A stretch of DNA of 64,000 nt from contig OZ038315.1 in the NCBI GenBank assembly GCA_964035775.1, positions 11,464,698-11,528,697 on the forward strand. The letters are read 5' to 3'. How positions within the stretch are numbered: the stretch's first letter is position 1; every line of letters begins with the position of its first letter. Both the position numbers and the translations under genes were made by a program. Below are positions 13,995 through 28,039 of this stretch, piece by piece. The notes beneath the pieces are model-generated. The model was given only the letters and a program-made list of their open reading frames with translations, was not told the origin of the DNA and ran no database searches. The DNA is from Osedax frankpressi (Eukaryota > Annelida > Polychaeta > Sabellida > Siboglinidae).

Positions 13995-15505
13995 TATAAT
14001 ATATAAGTTTTTACAATCTCATTCGTAGAGAAATCACACATTTATTGAGAATAGCGAGGCAAAATGATGTCTCTATAATGAACACTCATGATTTTTAACG
14101 ACTTATCCATCCATGAAAATAATCGAACTTGTAAGTATTCAGTTTATATATAAACTGAATAGGTAATAATATAACCTATAGGTTGAACATTATAATATTT
14201 TATTAAATTACAATTATTGATCGATTAATATCATCGGTTATGATATTGATATCATAAATAAGTACTACAATTTCTAACTAATTAATGAATTAAATTTAAA
14301 TAAATCATAAGATATTTTTCAGATTTATTATGAATATACTTAATTATATATTATGACAATTAATTATTACAATATTAATATTTGAAAAAGATTTGAGTTT
14401 TTGTTTTATGTAATTAACTTTCTATGTTATAGGTTATTGATGACATGGAAATTTCGTTTGGTTTTTTTAAAATGAAAATATCATTAAACCCTTTACTTCC
14501 TGCGGATTTTTTTATATTAATTATCAAAAAAAACATCCATAAATAAACATAATACTGGTTAATCATTACTTTCAAAACAAATATCAATATTTATTCTAAT
14601 TGTTTGTGATTATTAATAAGTTAATTCTAATATATTTTAAATTTATTACAACATTTAATAGATCATTTTTTTATAGATAATGTTCTTGAATTTGTTGTCA
14701 ATATGATATTTATAATATTTGGATGTGACACAGATTATTTTATTGTTGAAAAAAATAACGTTAGTATTTACAGTTGTGCCAGATATGATAATATTAATTA
14801 TAATTCAAGAAATAGTATTTCCATATGATTTTCCTATGATATAAATGTAAAACAAATTTTAAATGTTTAAAATTTTATTTTTCATACTATAATATTTATA
14901 AAATAATTTTTCATTTATTTTCATATATTATTATATTATATTATTATATTTTATTATATTTTCATATATCTCAAATTTTATACAGGAAACTAGAACGCCT
15001 AGTCCACAAATTTTAAATAATAATAATAATTGTGTTATTTTAATTGACGTAGTGAGGTTGCTAAATGTAATAATTATTTGGATGCTATTATTTTATATTT
15101 TTCATATCATTTTATTTTCAATATTATGTTTCATTCGAAAGTTAATCATTTTTTAATATTTATTTCAAATTATGTTTTTAATAATTATTCAGGTGTAATA
15201 CCACGTAGGGTAAAAGGCCTATATAGGAAATTATAAATATTATAAATATTATATTTTATTTGTATATAAATATGTCTATTTTATTATTTCGTATACATGC
15301 ATATATTTTTATACGTATTTATTTTATAAACTCGTTTTATATTTTTATAATAAATTGATTAATTATCATTTTACAAAAAAGTGTTTGATTTAATAATCAT
15401 TGAATTAATATAAAAATAGTATGTCATTTTAAATAATTAAATAATACCTTTATTATATGAGCGAATCTAATAAAGGTTTTATTTTATTTTTTTATTATTT
15501 AATTA
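13608..15505 (+). mobile_element. Truncated copy of the CACTG-ended element
   Basis: It begins with the same AGAACACATATATGC junction and left flank as the 42.75-kb copy, so both descend from one insertion spread by segmental duplication. It keeps the left subterminal repeats (13646-13725) and the gene remnant. Its right end is lost: after one AATAAAGG unit in reversed order (15448-15480) it joins a block-A2 repeat near 15505. Two (TA)n tracts at 13912-13950 and 13964-13990 flank AATATATTCG. Confidence 0.6.
14029..15236 (+). pseudogene. Damaged 3' half of the SAMD3-like gene, second copy
   Basis: Exon homologues are at 14029-14130, 14433-14557, 14677-14759 and 14986-15236. The first has the same one-base loss as in the 43.2-kb copy. 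The second is internally deleted to 125 nt against 178. The third retains VEKNN and the GTTAGT donor. The last has the same missing G. Shared lesions show that the two copies were duplicated after the gene was broken. Confidence 0.75.
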
Positions 15506-17050
15506 TAAGTACATATATCAGTATAGTATATTTATATAAATATACCATAATTGATTATATATAAATATTATATTAATATATAATATTAATATATATTAAA
15601 TTAAATTATTATTAAATTATTAATATATAATAATATTACGTTCCATTATAATAACTATAGTTACAGAAAAGTATATATTTGAATATTAATGATTCTCCGA
15701 TTTAAATTCAAAATGTAGACATTATATATAATATTATAGCTTCTGTATAGAGCCCCTAGAACAAGGGAATTCTATAATACTGCATGCATTTGATATTATA
15801 ATATATGCATAGTTTTCTTTTATTATAAACTATTTCAAATTAACTCATTAATATGAATTAAAATATATTTGCAAATATCTTACTAGTTTAATTATACTTA
15901 TGAAGTGTGAGGGGTTATATATGTATTCTTATTCCAAATATAATTATAATCACATTAATCTAAATATAAATAATATATATATATATATATCACTAAACTA
16001 TAACTTTTTTAAATACAAATCTGATATGGAAATTATTATATTTAACATTATGAATAAGTACTATTTATATCAAATTAAATCTTATCATCATATAAATATT
16101 TAATAAAGAATTCTATTGAAAGCAACTGCTAAATAGTAGACGATTTTTTAAATCTAGATTTAAAAATTAATACATAATTATAGTTTATTTAATTATGGTT
16201 ATTAATAATAACAATAACAAGTTATAAACTTGATAATAAACAATACGAATGAAGATAAATACAATAAAGAAAGACGAATGTCGAAACCAACAAATGGAAA
16301 TAATTGCCTAGAATAAATACAATGTCATTTTAATGGGAATTAAATAAAGGGAAACAATAAATATTTTTAGAAATCATCAAATTATCTATCTCTGATAATC
16401 AAGTTGAATGAGATTATTCAAGAATACTCCTATCCAAAGAAAATTATGATTTACTAATACGCATTAATACGTACATGTTATTTATTTTAGAAACTGTAGA
16501 AGATATATTATATCATATATCTCTATATACAATAGTATAGTTTTAATATATTACGTTAATATGATATTATGTATATGAATTTATTAAGAATAAATGATTT
16601 GTAAATGAAATATTTATAAATTAAATATATAGTAGATATTAATAAAACTATGTCCTACTGTGTAGATATTTACACATAACATTACAATAATAATAGCAAT
16701 TATTTGTTATCCATATGACAATTACCCTATATCGTAATAATAGTATGGGTAAATTTAACTATGACATTAAAAACTATTTAATAAATATTATGTATATATT
16801 CGATAATAATATTGATAAATATCATTTAAAATAAGATAAATTACTCTATTATATACACAAATTGAGTAAAAGCATATTATATATATTGCATATACTTAAA
16901 TTAATATACATATAGATATAAATACTTATAAATACCTATAAATACTTATATAGGTAAATAACTTTGTTATTCTGAGAAAATTTAATTAAATTTAAAAGTT
17001 TATATGAAAATAAATTTCTTATTATTTTTAAATTTTTGTATGTAATAGAT
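15506..17050 (+). repeat. Blocks A2 (end), B and C
   Basis: A2 tail to about 15735, block B 15736-16330 (here TATAGAGCCCCTAGAAC replaces the usual start), block C 16338-17050. All are mirrored at 62200-63995 on the minus strand, marking the outer end of the largest palindrome. The 67-codon frame at 15900 is repeat-derived and low in complexity. Confidence 0.6.
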
Positions 17051-18840
17051 ATTTTAACATTTATCTCAATAGCTGTTATAATTGTAATTTAATTTACACC
17101 ACTATTTATCGTAATTGTATGCAAACTATAGTTTGCTCACATTATATACTCACAACTTTTATCCTATATAGTATTGTTCTGTGAATCTTTTAATAAATTT
17201 ATATAATTAATTATCAATAATAAATTTCTTATATATGCTGTATATATATATCAATTTCTTAGCTATGCTATATATATACCCCATAGGTCACTTTACAAAG
17301 CAAAATCTAGATTATAAAATATATATTCTATAATCTAAAGTAGTTACGAAATAATACACATACTCATTTAAATCATTGTTTCGGAAAGTTAAATTTATTT
17401 TAAATGACTAATTATGCCGGAGTAATTAAATATCAACGATGAAACCTAAATAAACTTATATAGCTAAAAGATATAGGTATAATATAAAAAATATGTATTC
17501 GTTAAATAAAAATAAGGAAATAAACTACATTAATAATAAGTTCGTTTGTGAAATATCATTCAAATAAAGTTAGTATAATGTTGTTGATATTTATGAATAA
17601 TTGATTTATATGAATTTTTATTAATTATATGAGATATTGATTTATTATTAAGATTAATATTTCATTTATATTTCATTTAAGTGACCTATATAGTTCCCCA
17701 TATAACTAACCATTATATATATATAATTACTTGATGAATTCATCTAATTGACGATTAACTCATTTTAATTATTGATTGTGATATTTATATTTAGAATTTC
17801 TTATTGAATTCGTTTAATTCTTGACTAATTAATACTTATTTATTTTTAAAAAATTAATATTTATTATTTTTTGATTAATTCGTTTAAATTATCATCCCGT
17901 ATGTTATTTTAACACGATCTTAATTTAGCTCTACATATCGGTCATATAAAATTTACAATAATAATTGTATTTCCATAATTATCAAGGTTAGGTCAATATA
18001 TATATTTTATAAATAAACAAATATTGATTACGTCTAAATATAAATTAATTATATTTATCAAATATATTTTAATTTATTTAATGAATTAATTTTAAATAGT
18101 TTATAATAAAAGTAAATAATTCATATAATATAATATCAAATATATAATAAAATGTTATATTATAAAACTTCTTTATGCTAGAGTATACATAAGCTATTAT
18201 ATTATACCAATAGGACTAAATAAATATGGTATTTATATCCAATCAATGATAAGGTATTTATATAACATATAATACATTGATAAGTTTATTTATTTATTTA
18301 ATTCTAGTTAAATATAAATTAGCTCTGTATATACAGATTCAAAATATGCATGGATAAACAAGTAGAATTGTATATATTATCTAACTAATTCAATATTTTT
18401 CATAAATTACAGTAACAACAGATATATTATTTGCAATTGCTTTAATTGCTACAAGGTTATATTATTCAATATTTGATTATGGAGAATGCCCGGAATAAGA
18501 AATATCTTTACTTTAGAGTTGTTTCTACTATATAGTGGGATAATATGTATACGCTTATGTTTACCGATACTCTATATATATATTGTATAAGTTTAAACTG
18601 AGCTAACTATTTATATAAATGAAAATTAATTTTATTATATTTAATTAGCTAGAAAATCATATCAATTATTTCTTTTTAGGATGTATCATGCTATTAAGTA
18701 TTTCTCATTTGATCTTAATAATATCGAAACCATACTTCGTTTATATCTTCATCTTTATATTAAATTTACATTGCTGACTAGTTTCAATCTACTGAAAACA
18801 ATTAGTAATCAACAAATACCTTGTATATAACAACACATAT
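17051..18840. repeat. Block D, degenerate tandem repeat, and 18-kb segment
   Basis: Block D (to 17735) and the EcoRI-like GAATTCGT tandem units (17735-17890) are followed by a segment mirrored at 60260-61150. It includes GGAGAATGCCCGGAATAAG (18480), related to 27412 and, reversed, 48115 and 60597. No frame of note. Confidence 0.55.
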
Positions 18841-19488
18841 GATTATCATTCATTTATATCTCTCCTCCTCATTTCCCCATCTCTCTCAACTTTTCTAAAT
18901 TAAAAATATTATACTAGTTTTATTGTTTAATCCATTTCTAAATATTCTAGGGATAATTGATTTGAAAATCACCTCGATTATTATGAATATATGTAACTAT
19001 GATAACAAGCGCTCTATATTACATAATTAATCACGAAGTTCTAATTAATTAGAAGTGCTGTTTATATAATACTATATTTTATATAATTCTAACATTTAAG
19101 AATTTACTTTATAAATATATAATAAAATAGTTGAATTGTTTAGCGGATTTTAAATATTCATATGATAAAATGATACCCTAAAAAATAATTCATATATATT
19201 AGGTATATCTAGTTTCAAGTACACTCTTAAATGAAATTCCAATCAAGAATTGTAAATATTATGATTTCAAATATGCAAATATTTTGTTTTTAAATTATAT
19301 ATTATAAATTAAATTACCAATTACTACAATTGCATATGTATCTGGCTTATATATCTAAAATATACTAATATATATATATATATATAGTGAATATATTTTC
19401 TTGCCAACTGCTAATTAATAAATAATATATATTAATATTATGTGCGAAAATAAAACAAAAAAATTGATATATATATATACATATAAAT

Positions 19489-19542
<54 letters not shown>

Positions 19543-20529
19543 TGGTTAGTTAAATAATGTAATTTATATATAGATCAATTAAATGTATTATATATCTGAA
19601 AAATAAATAAATATCACATATGATTAATAAATTATTCATACAAATACATTATACCTAAAACTTAACAATAATATAACTTGTATTTGAAAGCTATTTCACA
19701 AACGAACTTATTCTATTAATGTAGTTTATTTCTTCATTTTTATTTATCAAATACATATTTTTTATTTTATCTTTTAGCTATATAATTTTATTTCTGTTTC
19801 ATCTTTGATTTTTAATTATTCCGACATAAATGACACAAGTCATTTAAAATAAATGTAACTTTCCAAAATATAATAATTTAAATGAACAAGTAAACAATTG
19901 TGAAATCATACTTGGGTTAACCTGTGCTTTTATGGGTTACTCAACACACTTGTGTTACTATGTGTTTTACAACACTAATACATTTAGATAAAGAAAACAC
20001 TTGTTTACCTTGAGTAATAGGGATAATGTTAATTATAATACTAATATTAATATTACTAATTATAATACTAATATTAATAATTTGTAAATAGTGATCTATT
20101 AAATTGTATTTGAATATTAAACATTTAATAAACATACTATAATAAATATATTATAATGTATGAAATATATATTTATAAATATATATATATATATTTATTA
20201 AATAAAAGCATCTCTTTGAATATTGTAACAATGGTGACATTGGACGAATTAGAGATTCTGAAGATTAATCTTATCAAAATAGATATTTTGATAAAGTAGT
20301 TACTAAATAGTAATAATTATTATTGTAAATATAAATGATATCGGGTTTTATTTTTTTATTATATTAATATATATATTATAAAATAATAAACTAGAAATTT
20401 ATATACAACATATAAATATAAAAGTAGTACGTACTATAGGTAATAAATGTTTTTTGGTCAAATAATATAATTAACATAGTATATTAAATTAATATTATAA
20501 TTTAATAGTTTAATACACTCTCGTTTATA
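18841..20529. repeat. Blocks A and E reversed, GTTAAC block, K-downstream flank
   Basis: CTCTCCTCCTCATTTCCCC (18862) is the reversed purine tract of block A. Block E is 19030-19860, with (TA)n at 19490-19536. A partial GTTAAC block is at 19890-20000. 20030-20529 is the K flank, ending at GGTGACATTGGACGAAT. Mirrored at 58450-60250. The 64-codon frame here is identical to one at 58792 because it is the same repeat. Confidence 0.6.
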
Positions 20530-20605
20530 GTGTTCATTCAGTAAAGCTTGAGAAGAAGAAAGACTTTCGCTTGTAAAAATACAATGTGCGCTGACTATAT
20601 TTCAT
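20530..20605 (-). promoter_or_regulatory. Second promoter-like site downstream of K copy 3, weakened
   Basis: The minus strand keeps AGTCAGCGCACATTG and CTTTCTTCTTCTCAAGC. The TATA box has become TATTTTTAC, so it is probably weaker than the 13.2- and 41.6-kb sites. Confidence 0.3.
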
Positions 20606-21146
20606 TAATATAATGATAATATTATATATCAAATTATTGTAAACAAAATATATTATATATATTAATAATTTGTTAACGATTTAAAAGAATTTTTAATTTA
20701 TTTTTATGCCATCTTAGAGTTAATGAAAATAAATAAAAGACGTGTCATCGTAATAAATAATTAAATTATAACATATTCAGAATAAAAATATCAAGTTAAA
20801 AATATATAACATATATAATTCATAAAAATACTATTTCATAGATATAGATTTTGTGTTGTAGATCGAGCATTGCATAAACTCACATTGTAGAGCATGTACT
20901 GATACCTGTAATTGTTATTATAATATTACATTATATTAAAGATAATACTAAATATAAGTACATGAATTAATAGTATATGCCTATCTATCATAACAATTAC
21001 ATATCAATACTATACATTAAGAACAAAATTATAATATATATATAATAATATTTAAATATTCATCATATTATATTTTATAAAAGTAAATAAATATATTTAA
21101 TAATTCAAGAGTCACTAACCAGAAATGTGGTTCTTTTTGTGTATAT

Positions 21147-21352
21147 TTATGGTAATGGAATATCCAAATCAATACACAATTCAAAGTCATAATAAATAAC
21201 TACTAATATACCTGTAAATTAAAATTAAAATTATAATTGTATTATATTTTGAATTATATAATAAATACTATTGTATTCAATAAATATATATTATTGAAAT
21301 AAAAATGATTAATATTACATATGGAATACTTACTTGATTTAATCATTTTCAT
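21147..21352 (-). CDS. K unit, copy 3
   Basis: Exon 1 21352-21334, exon 2 from 21211 to donor at 21120, exon 3 from 20905; every interval equals copy 4 to the base. The 27-codon frame ends at 21147. It lies in the left arm of the palindrome whose right arm holds copy 4, so the two are mirror partners. Confidence 0.42.
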
Positions 21353-21432
21353 GTTGGTAGTACAGATGTAAAGTTAATTTATATAAATATTTAATAATAG
21401 AATAGAATATGATAATAAACTAAAATATTTAT

Positions 21433-21450
21433 TGTTTTTATACTCGCGCA
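21433..21450 (-). promoter_or_regulatory. K promoter, copy 3
   Basis: The minus strand reads TCTGCGCGAGTATAAAAAC, TATA box at 21442-21435. Confidence 0.55.
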
Positions 21451-21499
21451 GACATGTCAGACTTCATAGAAATAATTCCTATTGGATAATAAATAAAGA

Positions 21500-21617
21500 A
21501 ATTATTGGGGTGTAGATTTCTCAGAATTCATGTTCTGAGAAATTAATAAACGAATATATTAATACATTAATATATTACATATAATATAAATTAAATTAAA
21601 TTGATCATTTTAGAAGT

Positions 21618-21685
<68 letters not shown>

Positions 21686-23433
21686 CAGATTTCCATAACA
21701 GATTTGTATTTAAAAAAGTTATATTTTAGTGATATATATATATATTATTTATATTTAGATTAATGTGATTATAATTATATTGGGAAAAAGAATACATATG
21801 TAACCCCTCACACTTCATACATATAATTAAATTAGTAAAGTTTTACAAATATATTTTAATTAATGAGTTAATTTGAAATAGTTTATGATAAAATAAAACT
21901 ATGCATATACACTTTTACTCAATATATACTTTTCTGTAACTGATGGAACATCAATAAATAATTGAATATAATATTCATATATAATCAATTATAGTATATT
22001 TATATAAATATACTATACTGATATATTTACTTATATATTTAATTATAAATTAAATAATGCTATGATATATACATATTCAAATCAAGTAACTTTAGATCTA
22101 AATAATATTGATTAATAAACCGAATAAACAGAAATGTATCTCAAATCAACTTAGATGCGAGGTAATTTAGATAAAACTCATATAAAATGATAATTAACAT
22201 GAATTCTTCTGAAGTGATTTTCTGATCATATTAATTTACATTGTAGATTAGTTTCAATCTATTTTAAATCATTAGTAAGTGGTAAATACCATGTATTTAA
22301 TAAAACTTATTATTGTTATTCATGTATATCTCTACTCCTCATTTCACATTCTCTCTCAATTGCAAGTATTCAAAATAATATGCTAGTTTCATTCAGGTAT
22401 ATATATTCAAGTAATAATTAATTTAAACACAACCTCGATTATTATAAATACTTTTATCTATGGTAACGAATGCTCTACTCTACCTAAATAATCACGATTA
22501 ATACATGTTTACACTTCCTAATAATGTTGTCATAATATTATCATTAATTATATATAATACATGTATACTTTTAATTTGATAATCTATTTAATATATTTAA
22601 TTCAATATTTACATTATTTTAATATGGTAATATTAATATGGTTACTAAAACAATAATAACACAACATTAGATAAGTTAGTAAATACTGCATAAATTAAAG
22701 CAATACAAATGTAACCTATAGGAACACTATTCAGACGATAATATTGATTAAAATAATTAGAGACTATTATATCTACAGGCCATTTAATTAATTATATATA
22801 GTTTAACTTGGATACGAAGATCTTACATATTCTTTCATATATAATTTTATTAAGTACATTAATAAGAAAACAATAATATAGAATACTATAATTTAAAATC
22901 AATTATACTATAAACTAAATTGACCTTAGTTTATTATCGGAAAATCTTATATTATAAATTTATATTAATCTATCGTCTTTTCACAGAGATTAATATTTAT
23001 AATTATTGTATTAGCTATACCAGTAAAACACCTAACAGATGTGACTATATACACTACTTGATATAATATCAAAGTATAATATATACGCAATTTAAACCCT
23101 AATTAATGTTTTAATTAACTGTAACTAAATACATCATGAGATATTTCTATTATAAATATAATTTTCAAAATAACTATTGTTATTATTAAAAGGTTGTTTA
23201 TTTTTAGATGATTTTGTAATTACTTTGATAAAACTCGTTCAATTTTTATATATTATTAAAAAATTTTAGATCATTCGGAAATCATTTAAGTTTTATTTAT
23301 CAACGTTGTATTTTTTAAGAATATAAGTAAACAATTTAAAAGAATACCATCATATTTTAATGAGTAATTGAATATTTAATATATAATTGGAATATGTCGA
23401 GGATTGTGGATTTTAAATAAGTATATTATTATT
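21500..23433. repeat. Palindrome arm: inverted TTCTCAGAA pair, (CA)n(TA)n, blocks B, A2, A reversed
   Basis: (CA)n 21619-21650 and (TA)n 21651-21684 separate the K promoter from block B (21690-21920), A2 (to 22340) and A (to 22720), all reversed. 22725-23433 is a segment mirrored at 38800-39500 and 55500-56190; it ends at the 47-codon ORF. Confidence 0.6.
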
Positions 23434-23577
23434 ATGTCCAGTGAAGCGGGAAGTAGAGTTTTTATTGATATTAAAAATGATATTACTTCAAATACAATTG
23501 AAATGATCTTATATAAGATTACATGTACATTATCAATTGATGAAAATATAGAAAATGTAATAGTAATGCTGACATGA
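23434..23577 (+). CDS. 47-codon ORF, unidentified, in palindrome arm
   Basis: ATG at 23434 starts MSSEAGSRVFIDIKNDITSN and the frame ends in TGA at 23577. Composition is balanced for this window. Mirror copies at 38794-38651 and about 55475-55301 keep the frame but have AAG in place of ATG; the 55-kb copy also has a small fold-back. It may be a first exon or a fragment of a longer host gene whose next exon is at 23612-23770. I do not recognise the family. Confidence 0.35.
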   Translation: MSSEAGSRVFIDIKNDITSNTIEMILYKITCTLSIDENIENVIVMLT

Positions 23578-23611
23578 TCTATAGATTGCGAAGGATGTCA
23601 TTATATTTTAA

Positions 23612-23770
23612 TTCTCAAAAGGTATTATTCTATATTATGAGTATATTGCCTCACAATATGAGAGTGGAATATATTTAAATATGAAAAGTATATATAATTT
23701 AAGGCAAATGATGGAAATTCTTCCAACCAGTCCCCTCACTCTAGAGAAGTATGTAACATGGGATCGATAA
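23612..23770 (+). pseudogene. Exon-like ORF downstream of the 47-codon ORF
   Basis: Open for 52 codons to TAA at 23770, including NLRQMMEILPTSPLTLEKYV and ending TWDR. In the 55-kb copy the same frame extends back to a TCTATAG acceptor, giving 61 codons; here a TTTTAA stop interrupts that extension. It sits 35 bp after the 47-codon ORF, too close for a normal intron between them. Confidence 0.35.
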
Positions 23771-23906
23771 ATCAAATGTTGTTAGATATGTTACAGTATT
23801 ATAGTAAAGTATATTAATTTATAGCTAAAGTTAGGTTTAATGTGAAGTATTTTATAACTCTCTCGCATTGATATAACAAAGTAAAGTATCGTGGGTTTAC
23901 GATTAG

Positions 23907-23942
<36 letters not shown>

Positions 23943-25451
23943 CATTCATATATTAGTAATATATATATTACACAATGGTGATATTGTAAAATCAAATCAA
24001 TAGTTTTTCGATTATATGTTTAATATTCGATTTTTTAATATACCATATTATTATAATGTAAATATTGAATTAAATATATTAGATAATCAAATTAAAAGTG
24101 TATACATATATTATGTATAATTAATGATAATATTATGACAACGTTATTTGAAAGTGTGTTGTATTGGTCGTTATTATTTAGGTAGAGTAGAGCGATTATT
24201 ATCATAGGTACATTTATTCATAATATGCGTACACTTGAAAGCGAAGGGGAAACGATGGATATAGATATACATGAATAACAATAATACATTTTATTAAATA
24301 CATGGTATTTACCAATTACTAATTATTTAAAATAGATTGAAACTAATCTACAATGTAAATTAATATGATCATAACAACAATTCAGAAGAATTCATGTTAA
24401 TTATCATTTTATATGAGTTTTATCTAAATTACCTCGCATCTGAGTTGATTTAAGATAAAAAGGAAATTTCAGTTTATTTGATGTTATTATTTCAATATTA
24501 TTTAGATCTAAAGTTACTTGACTTGAATCTGTATATATCAAAGCATTATTTACTTTATAATTAAATATATAAATAAATATATTATTATAGTATATTTATA
24601 TAAATATATAATAATTGATTATATATAAACATTATATTCAATTATTTATTGATGTTCCATTCGTTACAGAAAAATATAAATATGAATAATAATGATTCTT
24701 CAATTAAAATTTAAAACGTAGACATTATATATAATATTATAGCCTCTGTGTCTTCTAAAATAAATGGATTTTATAATACTGCTGTTATGGAAATTATTAT
24801 ATTTAACATCATGAATAAATACTTTTTATATCAAATTAAATGTTATCATTATATAAATATCATTATATCAATAAATAATTCAATTGAAAGCAACTGCTAA
24901 ACATTTGACGATTTTTCAAATCTAGATTTTAAAATTTAATACATAATTATTATAGTTTATTTAATTATGGTTATTAATAATAACAATAACAAGTTATAAA
25001 CTTGATAATAAACAATACGAATGAAGATAAATACAATAAAGAAAGACGAATATCGACACCAACAAAATGGAAATAAATGCCTAGAATAAATATCTGTATA
25101 TATTCGATAAATGATATTGATAAATATCATTTAAAATAATATACATTATTCTATTATATACTCCAATTAAGTACAAGCATATTATATATATTGTATAGGC
25201 GTAAATTAATATACATATGTATATATATGTATACTTATATAGGAAAATAACTTTGTTATTCTGAGAAAGTTTTAAATTTAAAATTGTACATGAAAATAAA
25301 TTTCTTATATTAACACATAAGAACATTTATTAATATTATATAAATATTTGATTCAATTCATGCATTCCTACATTTAAAATAACAAATTCTCTAATAAATA
25401 TTATGTATATATTCAATAAATAATATAATGTAAAAATAGCAAATATAAAGA
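23771..25451. repeat. Palindrome arm: (TA)n, diverged blocks A, A2, B, C
   Basis: (TA)n at 23910-23941, diverged block A 24060-24270, A2 24270-24735, short B 24740-25085 with a MKINTIKKDEYRHQQ micro-ORF, and C 25090-25450. Mirrored at 32760-34560 and, with a deletion, 53970-54960. The 81-codon minus frame at 25081-25326 is A+T-driven. Confidence 0.55.
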
Positions 25452-25562
25452 TTAAGGTGAAATGTTTCCATTCATTATAGTCTTATTTAGTCGTAGCCTA
25501 TAAATAATGATCCAGTTACAGATATCTGTTCTGGTTAAATTGATCAGAGAATATTTGAAGAT
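25452..25562 (-). pseudogene. N exon, copy 3
   Basis: An in-frame 15-base loss removes five codons (YFDLQ). The rest stays open to TAA. The acceptor has changed from TACAG to TACAA, so normal splicing would fail. Confidence 0.35.
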
Positions 25563-28039
25563 TGTAATAGTTATAAAATAATTAACAAATTCTTCAAAAT
25601 TTAATCTTACTAATTTTATTGATTTTAGTATTGGCTATTTTAAATTTTATCTCAATAGATTTTATAATTTTTATTTAATTTACACGAATATTTATCATAA
25701 TTATATGTAAACTATAGTTTGCTCACATTATATATTCACAACTTTTATCCTATATAACTTTTAATAAACTTATATAATTTAATATCAATAATAAATTTCT
25801 TATATATGCTGTATATATATATCAATTTCTTAGCTATGCTATATATATACCCATAGGTCACTTTACAAAGCAAAAACTAGATAGTAAAATATATATTCTA
25901 TAATCTAAAGTAGTTACGAAATAATACGCAGGCTCATTTAAATCATTATTTCGGAAAGTTAAATATATTTTAAATGACTAATTATGCTGGAGTAATTAAA
26001 TATCAACGATGAACACTAAATAAACTTATATAGCTAAAAGATATAGGTATAATATAAACAAATATGTATTTGTTAAATAAAAATGAAAAAATAAACTACA
26101 TTAATTTTAAGAGTTCGTCTGTGAAATATCATTCAAATACAAGTTAGGATAATTTTGTTAATATTTATGAATAATTGATTAATTATATGAGATATTTATG
26201 TATTCCCCATATAACTAACAATAATATATATATCTATCTATATATATGTATATATATAGATCAAACTATATAGAGTACACTACTAGATAGAGTCAACATA
26301 TTTATTTTATAAATACACAAATATTACGTCTAAATAGAAATTAATTATATTATTATAAAACTATAATTGATAGTTACTATAGTAACTTAGGTAATATCTA
26401 GGATAATTATTATATGGATACAAAATCATAATACTGCTATATAATTATTATAATGTTATGCGTAGGTATCTAGGACATAGTTTAATTAATATTTACTATA
26501 TATTTAATTTATAAATATTTTAAATTGCAAATATTTTATTCTTAAAAAATTCAAATAAATAATATCATATTAAGTTAATATAATTAACGTAATATATTAA
26601 AAATATATTATTGTATATAGTGAGATATGTTGATTATGTTAGAAACTGTAGAGTGGTGTATAGTATCATAGCAATTGTGCACGCATTATATTTCTTATTT
26701 ATGCCTATTTACTTTTTTATAAGATCTTAATAATTTGATGATATTTAAAATATTTATAATTTTTCTTTGATTCCCGTATAATTGACATTGTATTTTTTCA
26801 AAGCTTTTATTACCGATTTTTGTAATATATTTATTTTTTTACTAATATAATATGTATATCCTATAAATGATAAAATACTATAACATATAATATATAATAC
26901 ATTGATAAGTTTATTTATTTATTTAATTATAGTAAATAATAATTAGCACTGTATACACATAGATTTAAAACAAGTAAATAAGAATAAGTAAAAGTATAAG
27001 GAGTAACGGTAAATATTTAATTTATAAGTACAAATTAACAGAACTTTCATTATGTCTTACATAACTTAGCTATGAGGTCATTAGATCAAACCCAAATAAT
27101 ATTATTTTATTAAGTAGCACTGAATAAACTGCATAAAAATTTAAACAAGTAGATTTGTATATATTATGTAACTAATTCAATCTTTTCACAAATTACCGTG
27201 ATAACAGATATATTATTTGCAATTGCTTTAATTACCATATTGCAATTGCAATTGCTTTAATTACCATATTTATATTACTAAATATTAGATTATGGATTAT
27301 GCCTGGAATAAGATATATATTTACTGTAGAGTTACTTCTATTGTATATTGAGCTAATCTGTATACGTTTGCTTTAATTTCCACAAGGTTATATTATACAA
27401 TATTTGAATATGGAGAATGTCCGGAATAAGAAATATCTTTACTTTAGAGTTGTTTCTACTATATAGTGGGATAATATGTATACGCTTATGTTTACCGATA
27501 CTCTATATATATATATTGTATAAGTTTAAACTGAGCTAACTATTTATATAAATGATAATTAATATATATTATTTTTAATTAGCTAGAAGATCATATTAAT
27601 TATTTATTTTTGAGATGTATCATACTATTAAGTATTGCTTATTTGATCTTATAAATGTCGAAGCCACCCTTCCTTTATATCTTTATCACTTTATTAAATT
27701 TACATTGCTGACTATTTTCAATCAATTGAAAATAGTCAGTAATCAGCAATTACCTTGTATTTAAGAATAAATATGAATATCATTAATTTATATCTCTCCT
27801 CCTCATTTCCCATCTCTCTTACATTTTATACATTCAAAATATTATAGCTAGTTTTATTGTTTAATTCATTTCTAAATATTTATTATATAAATTATTAATT
27901 TAATAATCTATTTAATATATTTAATTCTATATTTATAATATATTAATATGGTAATATTACTAAAGTTATTTAAAATAATAATACAATATCAGATAAGTTA
28001 ATAGATACAAAACAAGAATAGATAAATAAAAATCAGTAA
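25563..28039. repeat. Palindrome arm: block D and the 26.2-28.0 kb segment
   Basis: Block D 25700-26215, then GTTACTATAGTAAC (26375) and a segment mirrored at 30390-31900 and 51350-53160. It includes GGATTATGCCTGGAATAAG (27292) and a tandem duplication TTGCAATTGCTTTAATTACC at 27210 and 27245. No gene. Confidence 0.55.

Noticed and set aside
15900-16103. 67-codon plus-strand frame
   Set aside because: Low-complexity Asn/Tyr/Ile content, inside block B; other copies do not keep the frame.
19941-20135. 64-codon frame identical to one at 58792-58986
   Set aside because: Identity reflects the shared palindrome arm, and other copies of the block lack the frame; no protein-like signal.
25081-25326. 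81-codon minus-strand frame
   Set aside because: Spans blocks B and C with Tyr/Ile-rich composition; not kept in mirror copies.
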